Assembly (NCBI RefSeq): GCF_017745275.1
Contig: NZ_JAGHZS010000005.1
Location: 372,001 to 436,000 of the forward strand
From: Chitinophaga sp.
Lineage (GTDB): Bacteria > Bacteroidota > Bacteroidia > Chitinophagales > Chitinophagaceae
Direction: 5' to 3'
Length of the DNA stretch: 64,000 bases
The translations under genes and the position numbers were made by a program. Below are positions 42,767-51,206 of the stretch, one piece after another. How positions within the stretch are numbered: the first letter of the stretch is position 1; every line of letters begins with the position of its first letter. The notes under the pieces are model-generated. The model was not told where the DNA came from. It made no database searches and saw nothing but the letters and a program-made list of their open reading frames with translations.

Positions 42767-44587
42767 ATGAGTCATTACTTCTTCAGAAAAAATATCCTGC
42801 TACTTGTACTGCTGTTACTGGCAGGCAGTTGTAAGAAAGGATTCCTCAATACAGTACCGGATAATATCACCACACTGAACGACGTGTTCACCAACAGGGC
42901 CATGACAGAACAATGGCTGGCACGCATTTACAACCCGATGCCGGACATGTGGGCACAACCCTACAGCGTTCCCTGGACCGGGCAATGCGATGAGGTAGAT
43001 TACGCGTGGGTACAACCCGGTATTAATTCCGGTGCTATTACCGCTGATAATGCCAGTCCTTCCTATTGGAATGGATACTACCAAACCATCCGGCAGGCTG
43101 CCATATTTTTAAAGAACGCAGATTTAAATAAGGAGATTCAGTCGCAGCCCAATGGTGTACAGTTACTGAAGCAATACAAAGCAGAAGCGCGTTTCCTCAG
43201 AGCCTATTATTACTGGTTACTGATGCGGCAATATGGTCCTGTGGTATTAATGGGAGAGGATCCCATGGCGCCGGATGCAGACTTTCAGATCCCCAGGAGT
43301 TCATGGGATAACTGTGTTGCCTATGTGTTATCAGAGATGGATAAAGCGATGCCGGATGTACCGGTACAGCATATGAATCCGGTAGATCCCACACAGCCGG
43401 ATGTAACGCAAACCGGTCGCATTACACAGCCTATTATACTGGCGGTAAAGTCGCAGATCCTGTTATATAGCGCCAGCCCATTGTTTAATGGAAACAGTGA
43501 GATGAGCAGCTTTAAGAACATGGATGGCTCCAGCCTGATTAACCCGACTTTCGACAAAGAAAAATGGAAGAAAGCTGCCGATGCAGCGAAGGCAGTGATA
43601 GATTTAAACAGGTGGCAACTATATACCGTAGCAGATGCTGACCCTTTCAGAGCTGCATTTTTGTCCTGCCGCAACCTCTTTTTTGATGGCTGGCAAACAG
43701 AGGCTATCTGGATACGTACCAGCTCCGACCACGTATGGAACTGGGAACGCCACTGTTCTCCCCGTTGCGCCAACGGCAACGCCTGGAATGGAATTGCTGT
43801 GACCCAGGAAATGGTGGACGTTTTTCGTACCACCAATGGTAAACCGATTACAGATAACAGCAGCGGCTATACGGAAACCGGGTTTACCAATACTCCTACG
43901 CCTTATTATGTGGATGGTACTTCCAATATGTATGTAGGCCGGGAGCCCAGGTTTTATGTAGATGTAACCTTTAATGGTTCCGTGATCCCCGTAGTGCCGG
44001 AGAATGGACAAACCCGGGTGGAATTCTTCTTTACCGGTAACTCAGGAAAGAACGGTGCGCCGCGCGACTGGCCGTCTACCGGGTATACCGCCCGTAAAAA
44101 TATTCACCCTAATACCGACTTCAGGACCGGCAGGAACTTCTCCCGCCCGGCGATGATGATCCGCCTGGGAGAAATTTACCTGAACTACGCGGAAGCATTG
44201 AATGAATACGATCCAGGCAATCCTGATGTATTAAAATATCTCAACAAAATCCGCCATCGCGGTGGATTGCCGGATATTGCTCCCGGCGCCAGCCAGGACG
44301 AGATGCGTAAACAAATTCACCTGGAACGCCAGATAGAGCTGATGTTTGAAGGACATCGCTACTGGGATGTGCGTCGCTGGAAAGTGCCCAACGCACCAGA
44401 CCAGCACCAGGGCGGGCAATTCCACGGCATGAATATCGAAAAAGGTTCGTTCCTGTCGGATCCGGAATTCCATAAAAGAATAGTGGCTTTCACCAGGGCA
44501 CAATGGAATAATAAGTTTTATTTCTACCCCGTGCCACAGAGCGAAATTGATCGCAATAAAAAACTGGTACAAGCCCCGGGATATTAA
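42767..44587 (+). CDS. SusD/RagB family outer-membrane lipoprotein
   Basis: A 606-residue surface glycan-binding lipoprotein (signal NILLLVLLLLAGSC, lipobox AGSC). The four-TPR helical scaffold of SusD is recognisable in QYKAEARFLRAYYYWLLMRQ and GRNFSRPAMMIRLGEIYLNY with AEALNEYDPGNPDVLKYLN, and the C-terminal signature RQIELMFEGHRYWDVRRWK. The length is on the long side but normal. It acts as the lid of the SusC pore. A hairpin terminator follows the stop codon by 24 bases, so the sigma-fecR-susC-susD block ends here. Confidence 0.95.
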   Translation: MSHYFFRKNILLLVLLLLAGSCKKGFLNTVPDNITTLNDVFTNRAMTEQWLARIYNPMPDMWAQPYSVPWTGQCDEVDYAWVQPGINSGAITADNASPSYWNGYYQTIRQAAIFLKNADLNKEIQSQPNGVQLLKQYKAEARFLRAYYYWLLMRQYGPVVLMGEDPMAPDADFQIPRSSWDNCVAYVLSEMDKAMPDVPVQHMNPVDPTQPDVTQTGRITQPIILAVKSQILLYSASPLFNGNSEMSSFKNMDGSSLINPTFDKEKWKKAADAAKAVIDLNRWQLYTVADADPFRAAFLSCRNLFFDGWQTEAIWIRTSSDHVWNWERHCSPRCANGNAWNGIAVTQEMVDVFRTTNGKPITDNSSGYTETGFTNTPTPYYVDGTSNMYVGREPRFYVDVTFNGSVIPVVPENGQTRVEFFFTGNSGKNGAPRDWPSTGYTARKNIHPNTDFRTGRNFSRPAMMIRLGEIYLNYAEALNEYDPGNPDVLKYLNKIRHRGGLPDIAPGASQDEMRKQIHLERQIELMFEGHRYWDVRRWKVPNAPDQHQGGQFHGMNIEKGSFLSDPEFHKRIVAFTRAQWNNKFYFYPVPQSEIDRNKKLVQAPGY

Positions 44588-44611
44588 TGCAGTGACGATG
44601 GAATTAGTACG

Positions 44612-44640
44612 CAGCCCCGCTATATGGCGGGGCTGTTTTG
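44612..44640 (+). terminator. Terminator of the susCD operon
   Basis: A nine-pair GC-rich stem (CAGCCCCGC with GCGGGGCTG), a six-base loop (TATATG), then TTTTG. Confidence 0.82.
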
Positions 44641-44700
44641 TTAACACGCCCTTACCAGAAAATGGGCTTATATTTATGCTGTTAACCAACATACAGCGTC

Positions 44701-45333
44701 ATGAAAGAACTGATAGACAACAACGACCTGGAAGGCATCAGAAAGGCGCTTTCTGAAAATGCTTCCTTGGCCAACGAAGGCATTCCCTTCGATGAAGAAA
44801 ATCCCACTAAAGCGCACCCTCTGCATCGTATCTGTGATGGCGTATTTGCGCATGCTTTCACCGATCAGGAGGGCGTGGAAATGGCGCAAATATTTTTATC
44901 GTACGGGGCTAACGTGAACGGCAATACGTTGGAAACAGGGCAGGATACACCATTGACTGCCGCCGCCAGTTTGCATGCAGAAGAAGTAGGTATCTTGTAC
45001 ATCAACAATGGCGCGGATATTCATCATGCCGGTTGCCATGGCGGCACCGCCCTGCATTGGGCTGCCTGGGTAGGAAGAGATAAGCTCGTGGAAAAACTGA
45101 TCCGGGAAGGCGCAGCTATCAATCAACGGTGTACCGAATTTCACGGCTCTCCGCTTTTATGGGCTGTACATGGGTATAAATATGGGGGAATAAAAAACAG
45201 GCATCAACAGGCGGCGTGTGTACGTTTACTCCTGGCTGCCGGCGCAGATAAAACGATTCCCAATATAGATGGCACTACACCGCTCGAGTTCCTGGAGGAA
45301 CAGGACGAGGAGCTGATACAGCTGTTGCAGTAG
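44701..45333 (+). CDS. Ankyrin repeat protein
   Basis: A 210-residue cytosolic protein with about four or five ankyrin repeats. Clear units are DTPLTAAASLHAEEVGILYI with NNGADIHHAGCHG, GTALHWAAWVGRDKLVEKLI with REGAAINQ, and the last ACVRLLLAAGADKTIPNIDG with TTPLEFLEE. The first third (LIDNNDLEGIRKALSENASL) is a leading repeat. A role in protein binding is probable but no partner is known. There is no signal peptide. It lies between the susCD terminator and the next gene, alone in its transcription unit. Confidence 0.88.
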   Translation: MKELIDNNDLEGIRKALSENASLANEGIPFDEENPTKAHPLHRICDGVFAHAFTDQEGVEMAQIFLSYGANVNGNTLETGQDTPLTAAASLHAEEVGILYINNGADIHHAGCHGGTALHWAAWVGRDKLVEKLIREGAAINQRCTEFHGSPLLWAVHGYKYGGIKNRHQQAACVRLLLAAGADKTIPNIDGTTPLEFLEEQDEELIQLLQ

Positions 45334-45408
45334 CCATCTCCGGACACTATAAATAATTCGGCAGGGTTAGCTAAAAATATTAAATTAGGTAGTAAACAAC
45401 CTATCACA

Positions 45409-46257
45409 ATGATGAAAAGAACCATTTCTTTGAAGGCAATTATCCTGTTATTGTTGACTGTTACCTGTTACCTCCCTTCTTTTAGCCAAACTGAGAAAAA
45501 ACAAGATGTTATCCTGAAGCTCAGTGGAGAAGAGCTAAAGGGCAATGTAGTCGAAATCACCGACGACGCTATCAAATTTACTTATACCGGCGAGAAACTG
45601 GTATATACCCTGAAGAAATCAGATATACAAAAAATTACTTTCGCCAGCGGACGTGTGGAAGTAGTAAATACGCCTGCTGCTGCAGCACCTGCTGCTACTG
45701 CTGCTCCGGCGCCGGTGAGTGCAGAAGAACGCCGGAATAAAGTGGCTATTCTACCCTTTAGTTTTGTGAAGGATGGTCAGCCAGCCGCACAGGAAGTGAG
45801 TGATGGCGTACAAAATGAATTCTATGCATTCCTGAGCAAACACGCAGGGGTATATACTATTGTAAGTCCGCGTGGTACCAACGTGAAGCTCAATAAGGCT
45901 GGTATTACCCGCGCTACCATGATGAATTATACTATGGCGGAAATTGCCGATATATTAGGAGTAGAATTTATTGTAGACGGGATGATTACACAAAACCGTA
46001 CCACGCAAACCAGCTATGGAAGCACCACCTACAGTGATAAGAGTAAGAAAGATGATGGAGATAGAAAGAACAGTGGATATTCCAGTAGCAATTCTACCAG
46101 TGTACAGAATTATGAAACAACTATGGACCTGAAAATTTATAATAACAAAAGCGATGTTATTTACAACCAGAACAGGAAAGCTTTCTGGAACACTGCAGAT
46201 GCGTATAAAAATACGATGGAGTACCTGATCAAGCGCTGCCCGCTTTATACTAAATAA
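45409..46257 (+). CDS. Exported protein with CsgG/TolB-like domain
   Basis: A 282-residue protein with a signal peptide (AIILLLLTVTCYLPSFS). The N-terminal beta domain (VILKLSGEELKGNVVEITDD, then LKKSDIQKITFASGR) is common in Bacteroidota exported proteins and precedes an Ala/Pro-rich linker (AAAAPAATAAPAPVS). The C-terminal half (NKVAILPFSFVKDG, then AEIADILGVEFIVDGMITQN) has the order of a CsgG/FlgT-like domain, which assembles at the outer membrane, and ends in a Ser/Lys-rich segment. Assignment to CsgG is a fold-level guess. It is a monocistronic gene by position. Confidence 0.65.
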   Translation: MMKRTISLKAIILLLLTVTCYLPSFSQTEKKQDVILKLSGEELKGNVVEITDDAIKFTYTGEKLVYTLKKSDIQKITFASGRVEVVNTPAAAAPAATAAPAPVSAEERRNKVAILPFSFVKDGQPAAQEVSDGVQNEFYAFLSKHAGVYTIVSPRGTNVKLNKAGITRATMMNYTMAEIADILGVEFIVDGMITQNRTTQTSYGSTTYSDKSKKDDGDRKNSGYSSSNSTSVQNYETTMDLKIYNNKSDVIYNQNRKAFWNTADAYKNTMEYLIKRCPLYTK

Positions 46258-46301
46258 GGCTTTTAATATGAAAATATTGTTCCGCCCCAAGGCAGAAAGC
46301 A

Positions 46302-46333
46302 AACAACCCGGTAGTAGATACTACCGGGTTGTT
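46302..46333 (+). terminator. Terminator of the CsgG-like gene
   Basis: A perfect 13-pair stem (46302-46314 with 46321-46333), a six-base loop (TAGATA), then GTTTG, 44 bases after the stop codon. The T run is modest. Confidence 0.68.
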
Positions 46334-46382
46334 GTTTGATACACATATCACACCTGTAAATGATGCTCTTGTAGGGTGTTGT

Positions 46383-46424
46383 AAAAAAATGCTGCCGGGC
46401 TAAACTGAACAAAACCCGACAGCA
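46383..46424 (-). terminator. Terminator of the alpha-galactosidase gene
   Basis: On the minus strand: a stem of nine pairs with one mismatch (TGCTG-x-CGGG type), a 15-base loop and a seven-base T run at the end (46389 down to 46383). It lies 33 bases past the GH36 stop codon. Confidence 0.72.
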
Positions 46425-46457
46425 TAAGAGGATAACGGACAGTCCGAAGGCTATCAG

Positions 46458-48650
46458 TTACCGGGTTGCCTTTATCCGCAATATCACACTCGTGCGCCTG
46501 GCGCTCGTTTGTGGATTAAAACCTATTTTCATCAGGAAATCTCCTGAATAGGTTTGGGTAGGGTTCAGCGGTGTAGTACTACCTGGATAGAGATTAATTT
46601 CTTCAATCGTATATTGTTTACCAGGATCTAATCCTTTCATCTTAATGGGTAATTGCAATGTAGTCACAAAGGTGGCAGGCATATGGTAGTTAAATACAAC
46701 TGCCTCTTCTTTCTTTGCATCTACATAAGCAATAGAAGCTACTTTGTTGTGACGGGGATCCTGCAGGCGGTATTGGTCGCCATGCCATACGATATCCTTG
46801 AAGGAATCATACAAACGTATTGCTTGCTGGCAGAACAACAGGTCGTTAGGCGACAACTCATTTACTTTTATATCGAAGCCTAATTTTCCCATCATGGCCA
46901 CGTCGGTTTTGAATTTGATCGGCTGGCGGCCCATGTCGGTAACATGATTGTCTACCGCGATAGAGGGGAAGTAATAGGAGTAATCCCATTGTATAAAGAT
47001 CCTGTCGTAGGCATTGGTATTATCACTGGCCCAGAATTCTGTAAAGTACTGCAGTGCGCCATAATCTACCCTGGATCCGCCGCCGGCGCAAAGCATCATC
47101 GCTACATCCGGATACTTTTTACGGATCTTTTCCAATACGCGATACAATCCGCGTACATATTCAAAGTTGAGATGATCCTGGTTTTTCAGGGTGGCGGAGT
47201 GTGCGTTGTAGATCAGGGAGTTGCAGTCCCACTTAATGAAAGAGAGGCCTGGCGCTTCTTTGAACAGGTTATCAATGCTTTCATATACGAAGTCCTGTAC
47301 CTGTGGATTAGAAAGATCCAGCACTAACTGGTTGCGCATGTAGTATTCCTTACGACCGGGTTCTTTCAGTACCCAGTCCGGATGTTTTTCATACAATTCG
47401 CTGTTGGGATTTACCATTTCGGGTTCTATCCAGATGCCAAATTTTACCCCGTTTTCTTTGGCTACCTGGTCCAGGTGGCCAAGGCCTTTCTTCAGTTTAG
47501 CACGATTTACCTGCCAGTCGCCAAGCCCGCCGGTAGCGTTGTTGCGTGGATACTTATTACCAAACCATCCATCATCCAGCAGGAATACATTGGTGCCCAA
47601 TTTTTTGGCATCCTGTATCAATGCCTCCAGTTTGGCATCATCGAAATCGAAGTAAGTGGTTTCCCAGTTGTTCAGCAGCGTGTATCGATCACCGGTACCA
47701 TTTAACAGGCGGTATTGCCTGGCCCAGTGCTGTAAATTGCGACTGGCCAGACCTTTACCTTTATCAGACAGCGTGTATACAAATTTAGGGGTAACAAACG
47801 GCTCGTTAGGTTTCAGGGTGTAATTGGCTGCAGCATTGTTGATGCCAGCCGTTACCCGCAGATAATATTCATCAAAAGTTTCAAAGTCGAGGCGGAAGTT
47901 GCCGGTCCATTCCAGCGATCCGGCGATTACCTGTCCTTCATCTTCCGTGGCGGGCTTGTCAAGCGATACCATAAAAGAGGAGGAGTGGAGCAGGTTATTG
48001 CGGGTGCCAAGTTTGGAGTCAATGGTCCGCAGGCCATGTGGCAGGAGTTGTTCTTCCGGCTGCATTTCCTGTCCCCAGCTACTGTAGTGGTTATTCAGGT
48101 AAAATGCTTTACCCTGCAAGGTAAGGTTGGCGGAAGCATATTTATTTAGTAAGATGTCGCCCTTCTCATGATGTATGATCTCCGCCCATTGCTCAATGAC
48201 ATCTTCTTTACGGTATGCTTCCATATACAGTGTTACCATTACATTATATACACTGTCTTTTAACTGTATGCTGGTGAGGGTGCGGTTATCGTCCAGTTGT
48301 TTCACCTGGTGGGTTACATATTGCAGCACCAGTGATTTGTCGCCGTTGTAATGTGTCACTGCCAGCGCAGGTTCCAGCAGGTTAAGAGAGCCGGAGCCCA
48401 TATATATTTCCCGTTTGTTAAACAGGTCATCGTTGCCGGGTTTGAATTTGTCGAGCGAACGAAGTAGCCGGTATTCATTTATATTATCAGCCCTGGCACC
48501 GAAGTAGGTAACGAGTAGCGATTTCTCCGCATCGGTTTCCATCACCAAAGCATTATTTTTTGTTTCCACTGTAATGATTTGCTGGGCGCTGAGTGTAGCA
48601 GTGGCGGAGGTTACAGCGGCCAGCAAAAGGGTGATCGTTTTTGTAATCAT
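46458..48650 (-). CDS. Alpha-galactosidase GH36
   Basis: A 730-residue exported enzyme (signal ITLLLAAVTSATATLSAQQ) that cuts alpha-1,6-galactose ends of oligosaccharides such as galactomannan or raffinose. The catalytic nucleophile is the Asp in KWDCN, and the acid/base is the Asp in FWASDNTNAYDRI. The barrel start VFLLDDGWFGNKYPRNNAT and GIWIEPEMVNPNSELYEKHP are diagnostic. The N-terminal beta-sandwich and C-terminal beta domain are both present and the length is standard. It is read leftward, against susCD, with its own terminator, and no regulator nearby is obvious. Confidence 0.96.
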   Translation of the reverse strand: MITKTITLLLAAVTSATATLSAQQIITVETKNNALVMETDAEKSLLVTYFGARADNINEYRLLRSLDKFKPGNDDLFNKREIYMGSGSLNLLEPALAVTHYNGDKSLVLQYVTHQVKQLDDNRTLTSIQLKDSVYNVMVTLYMEAYRKEDVIEQWAEIIHHEKGDILLNKYASANLTLQGKAFYLNNHYSSWGQEMQPEEQLLPHGLRTIDSKLGTRNNLLHSSSFMVSLDKPATEDEGQVIAGSLEWTGNFRLDFETFDEYYLRVTAGINNAAANYTLKPNEPFVTPKFVYTLSDKGKGLASRNLQHWARQYRLLNGTGDRYTLLNNWETTYFDFDDAKLEALIQDAKKLGTNVFLLDDGWFGNKYPRNNATGGLGDWQVNRAKLKKGLGHLDQVAKENGVKFGIWIEPEMVNPNSELYEKHPDWVLKEPGRKEYYMRNQLVLDLSNPQVQDFVYESIDNLFKEAPGLSFIKWDCNSLIYNAHSATLKNQDHLNFEYVRGLYRVLEKIRKKYPDVAMMLCAGGGSRVDYGALQYFTEFWASDNTNAYDRIFIQWDYSYYFPSIAVDNHVTDMGRQPIKFKTDVAMMGKLGFDIKVNELSPNDLLFCQQAIRLYDSFKDIVWHGDQYRLQDPRHNKVASIAYVDAKKEEAVVFNYHMPATFVTTLQLPIKMKGLDPGKQYTIEEINLYPGSTTPLNPTQTYSGDFLMKIGFNPQTSARRTSVILRIKATR

Positions 48651-48858
48651 GGAATTTATTGGTATTTTTAAAAAATATAGTTCCCAAAAAAAAGCGGCCG
48701 GTAGTGAGAGGGCACTGCCAGCGTATATATTTATTTCGGTGTCATGTACTTTATTATGCTGGGGCGAAGGTAGTATGCCGATAAGCAGTCCAGTTTACAA
48801 TTTTTGATCAGTGTTGATCGGATTTTGACTTGTTGAAAATGGGGAAGGGGGCAGGCAT

Positions 48859-48887
48859 AAAAAAAGGAGTACTTTGAAAAGTACTCC
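48859..48887 (-). terminator. Terminator of the ferritin-like (DUF892) gene
   Basis: On the minus strand GGAGTACTT-x-AAGTACTCC: a nine-pair stem, a four-base loop and a run of seven T residues. It lies 31 bases past the gene. The 210-base stretch between it and the alpha-galactosidase start carries no recognised feature. Confidence 0.85.
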
Positions 48888-48918
48888 GGGTAGCAGTTTT
48901 ATTCACTATTGTTAAACC

Positions 48919-49512
48919 TTATTCTTCACTGGCTTCCTCGTTAATAGAGGATTCTGCCAATTCCGTCAACGTTTCATCTGTAGCCTTTTCGTTGGCTAAG
49001 GTTTGTGAAAGTAACCTTTCCACGTCGTCATGTCCCATATTAGCTGCGAAAACACGGAGTGTGCCATAAGTAGCAATTTCATAGTGTTCTACTTTCTGAG
49101 CAGCCAGGATTAAACCAGCGTCACGAATCATGGAATCAGCATCTGTATCTTCAATAATACTGTTTGCTTCCGCGATGAGACCTTCCATGGCCTCGCATTT
49201 TTTAGCGGTTGCTTTCTCTCCTAATAATTCAAACACCTGTTCCAGCGTTTCCACATGTGTTTGGGTTTCGCCGGCGTGTTTTTCAAAGGCGGCCGCCAGT
49301 TCTTCGCTGGTAGCCGATTTTTTCATTTTTCCCAGTGCTTTCACCAGCGCTTTCTCTGCCCAGTAAATGTCTTTAAGTTCGTCAACAAAGAACTTATGGA
49401 ATTCAGAATTTTCCATTTTTTGGGTCTTGCCGGTGGCTTTGGCAGTGCTTCCTTTACCGGCGGCTGATCTGGTGGACGATGATGTTCTGGAGGATGTTTT
49501 GGTAGTTGCCAT
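48919..49512 (-). CDS. DUF892 (YciE/YciF) ferritin-like protein with basic Ser/Thr tail
   Basis: A 197-residue four-helix-bundle protein of the YciE/YciF family of ferritin-like ferroxidases. Metal-ligand pattern is kept in the helices: DELKDIYWAEKALVKALGKM (Glu), FEKHAGETQTHVETLEQVFE (His, Glu), LILAAQKVEHYEIATYGTLR (Glu-His-Tyr) and LANEKATDETLTELA. The first ~32 residues are a disordered Ser/Thr/Lys/Arg tail (MATTKTSSRTSSSTRSAAGK) absent from the classical family, similar in composition to the DNA-binding tails of some Dps proteins. The role may be iron storage or DNA protection under stress. It is monocistronic. Confidence 0.86.
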   Translation of the reverse strand: MATTKTSSRTSSSTRSAAGKGSTAKATGKTQKMENSEFHKFFVDELKDIYWAEKALVKALGKMKKSATSEELAAAFEKHAGETQTHVETLEQVFELLGEKATAKKCEAMEGLIAEANSIIEDTDADSMIRDAGLILAAQKVEHYEIATYGTLRVFAANMGHDDVERLLSQTLANEKATDETLTELAESSINEEASEE

Positions 49513-49825
49513 AACGATAGTTTAAAAGATGAGTGATCTCTTTATTTTTTCAAAAGATATGCCTGACGCATCATTTTTTAAGATGCCTGTATAGCCTTGT
49601 ATTTCAGATGCTGACTTTGCCATGATGCGTCTATCGCTGCGGGGAGAAAAATGCACGCTTTGCTGTAGAAAGAAATGTTTTATTGTGGTGTTTTTCCATG
49701 CCTGGTTGCTGTGCCTGATATCCGCTGATGTGACTGTAAACATGCATGAGCAGTGTGGTTTAGCTTGTTACTGTATTTATTCCGGCATGGATTTTTGCGG
49801 CGGCATTGTTTAAAAAAGCAGCAGT
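49513..49825. other. Intergenic region between DUF892 and DUF421 genes
   Basis: A 313-base gap. The only candidate inside is a 33-codon reading frame on the minus strand (49522-49623, starting MAKSASEIQGYTGIL) whose stop lies nine bases before the DUF892 start. It could be a leader peptide but has no other support. No repeat, hairpin or promoter stands out. Confidence 0.3.
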
Positions 49826-50314
49826 ATGAATACAATACATTTACTGTTTGGTGATGGAGAGCAACTATCTATGCTTCAAATGTCCGGCAGGGCATTCGTG
49901 ATGTTTTTTATTACGCTTCTTTTAATCCGGATAGGAGGGATGCGTATCTTCGGAAAGAAGTCGACGATGGATACCATTGTTATCATTATGCTGGGCGCTA
50001 TACTGGCAAGAGGAGTAGTAGGAGCATCTCCGTTTTTCTCCACGGTGGCGGCAGCCACGGTCGTTGTTTTAGTAGATCGTTTGCTGGCGGCTCTCTGTAT
50101 CAGGTGGGGTAAAGTAGCAAGCATAATAAAAGGAGAGCCGTTGCTGTTATATACGAATGGTGAAATTATCTGGCAGCATATGAGGATAGCATCTTTAAGT
50201 AAGGCAGATTTACTGGAAAGTTTGCGGCTGGAAACGCATATGGATACGCTGGAGGGCGTGTTGCAGGCGCAGATGGAAACGAATGGGAGGATTAGTTTTG
50301 TATTGAAAAAATAA
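49826..50314 (+). CDS. DUF421 (YetF-like) membrane protein
   Basis: A 162-residue protein of the DUF421/YetF family. Three TM helices are visible (FVMFFITLLLIRIGGMRIFG, TIVIIMLGAILARGVVG, and ATVVVLVDRLLAALCI), with the signature GKKSTMDTIVIIMLGAI between the first and second. A cytosolic domain follows (IIKGEPLLLYTNGEIIWQHM, LRLETHMDTLEGVLQAQMET). It is shorter than Bacillus YetF (about 230 residues) because the second cytosolic repeat is absent, which is common in Bacteroidota. The function is unknown. An inverted repeat starts right at its stop codon. Confidence 0.82.
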   Translation: MNTIHLLFGDGEQLSMLQMSGRAFVMFFITLLLIRIGGMRIFGKKSTMDTIVIIMLGAILARGVVGASPFFSTVAAATVVVLVDRLLAALCIRWGKVASIIKGEPLLLYTNGEIIWQHMRIASLSKADLLESLRLETHMDTLEGVLQAQMETNGRISFVLKK

Positions 50315-50407
50315 GTTTTGGCTGCGTATCGATTTCGATAGCCAGCCAAAACTAGTCTTTTTAAGGTACTTTTGGCTGGCTATTGAAATCGATACGCAGC
50401 CAAAACT
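50314..50407. repeat. Nested inverted repeat (two self-complementary 38-base arms)
   Basis: Arm 1 (50314-50351) and arm 2 (50370-50407) are inverted copies of each other with one mismatch, separated by 18 bases. Each arm is also a near-palindrome of its own: TTTTGGCTG and CAGCCAAAA at the ends, TATCGA and TCGATA inside, with a two-base bulge. The element can fold as one long hairpin or two shorter ones. It begins at the stop codon of the DUF421 gene and ends 84 bases before the next start. Confidence 0.85.
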
Positions 50408-50490
50408 CATCCGAAATAAATAAATCAGGACCACCTTCCTGCGGGACTACCGCCTTCAAACGGCCGCTGGAAGCCATAAATTACCATAAC

Positions 50491-51057
50491 ATGCCTACCG
50501 CAAAAAAAGTATTGTCCGCCGCACAACAGGAAACTTTACTCCAAACGCTGAAAGCCCGTTTTGAAAAACATATGCAGCGCCACAAAGGACTCGATTGGGC
50601 TAAAATAGCCACCAGGCTGACCGCTGACAAAGCAAAACTCTGGTCGTTGCAGGAAATGGAAAACACGGGTGGAGAACCAGATGTAGTAGGATACGACAAA
50701 AAAACAGGCGAATATCTTTTTTATGATTGCTCTCCTGAAACGCCCCAAGGACGCCGGAGTATTTGCTACGACCAGGAAGCGCTGGATGCCAGGAAGGAAA
50801 ATAAACCGGCCGGCAATGCGGTGAGTATGGCAGCAGCAATGGGCGTGGACCTTTTAACTGAAGAAGAGTACCGGTCATTGCAACAGTTGGGCGCATTCGA
50901 TCAGAAAACCTCCAGTTGGATAAAAACACCTGCTGAGGTTAGAAAGCTTGGTGGCGCTGAGTTTGGGGATAGACGCTATAATAGAGTATTCATATACCAT
51001 AATGGCGCGGATTCTTACTATGCCGCCAGAGGCTTCCGTGGCGTGTTAAAAGTATAA
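50491..51057 (+). CDS. DUF4256 domain protein
   Basis: A 188-residue soluble protein of the DUF4256 family. The start MPTAKKVLSAAQQET (50491) is preferred; the earlier in-frame ATG at 50383 would begin inside the inverted repeat. Motifs are EMENTGGEPDVVGYDKKTGE, YLFYDCSPETPQGRRSICYD and NRVFIYHNGADSYYAARGFR, all conserved in the family. The fold and function are unknown; relatives occur near stress and DNA-related genes. It is the normal size. Confidence 0.86.
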   Translation: MPTAKKVLSAAQQETLLQTLKARFEKHMQRHKGLDWAKIATRLTADKAKLWSLQEMENTGGEPDVVGYDKKTGEYLFYDCSPETPQGRRSICYDQEALDARKENKPAGNAVSMAAAMGVDLLTEEEYRSLQQLGAFDQKTSSWIKTPAEVRKLGGAEFGDRRYNRVFIYHNGADSYYAARGFRGVLKV

Positions 51058-51137
51058 TTGACAAGCCACATCCCACTACTCGAAGCCTAGCTTAATAAGG
51101 AACAATCAAAACGTATAGACACCCTGTATGAAAATTT

Positions 51138-51176
51138 ATAGTAATTAATTATCGTTTTACGATAATTAATTACTAT
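51138..51176. promoter_or_regulatory. AT-rich 18-pair perfect palindrome ahead of the DUF2975/HTH operon
   Basis: ATAGTAATTAATTATCGT (51138-51155) and its inverse (51159-51176) around a TTT centre, then TTTTT. Its middle is TATCGTTTTACGATA. It is 30 bases upstream of the DUF2975 start. It could be a terminator for DUF4256 or, more likely from its place and perfect symmetry, the operator of the small HTH regulator encoded in the operon. Confidence 0.55.
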
Positions 51177-51206
51177 TTTTGGGTCATTGATCTAAATTCA
51201 CGCCCA

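Noticed and set aside
49522..49623. A 33-codon frame ahead of the DUF892 gene
   Set aside because: Position (stop nine bases before the next ATG) is suggestive of a leader peptide, but length and composition give no support; recorded only in the intergenic entry.
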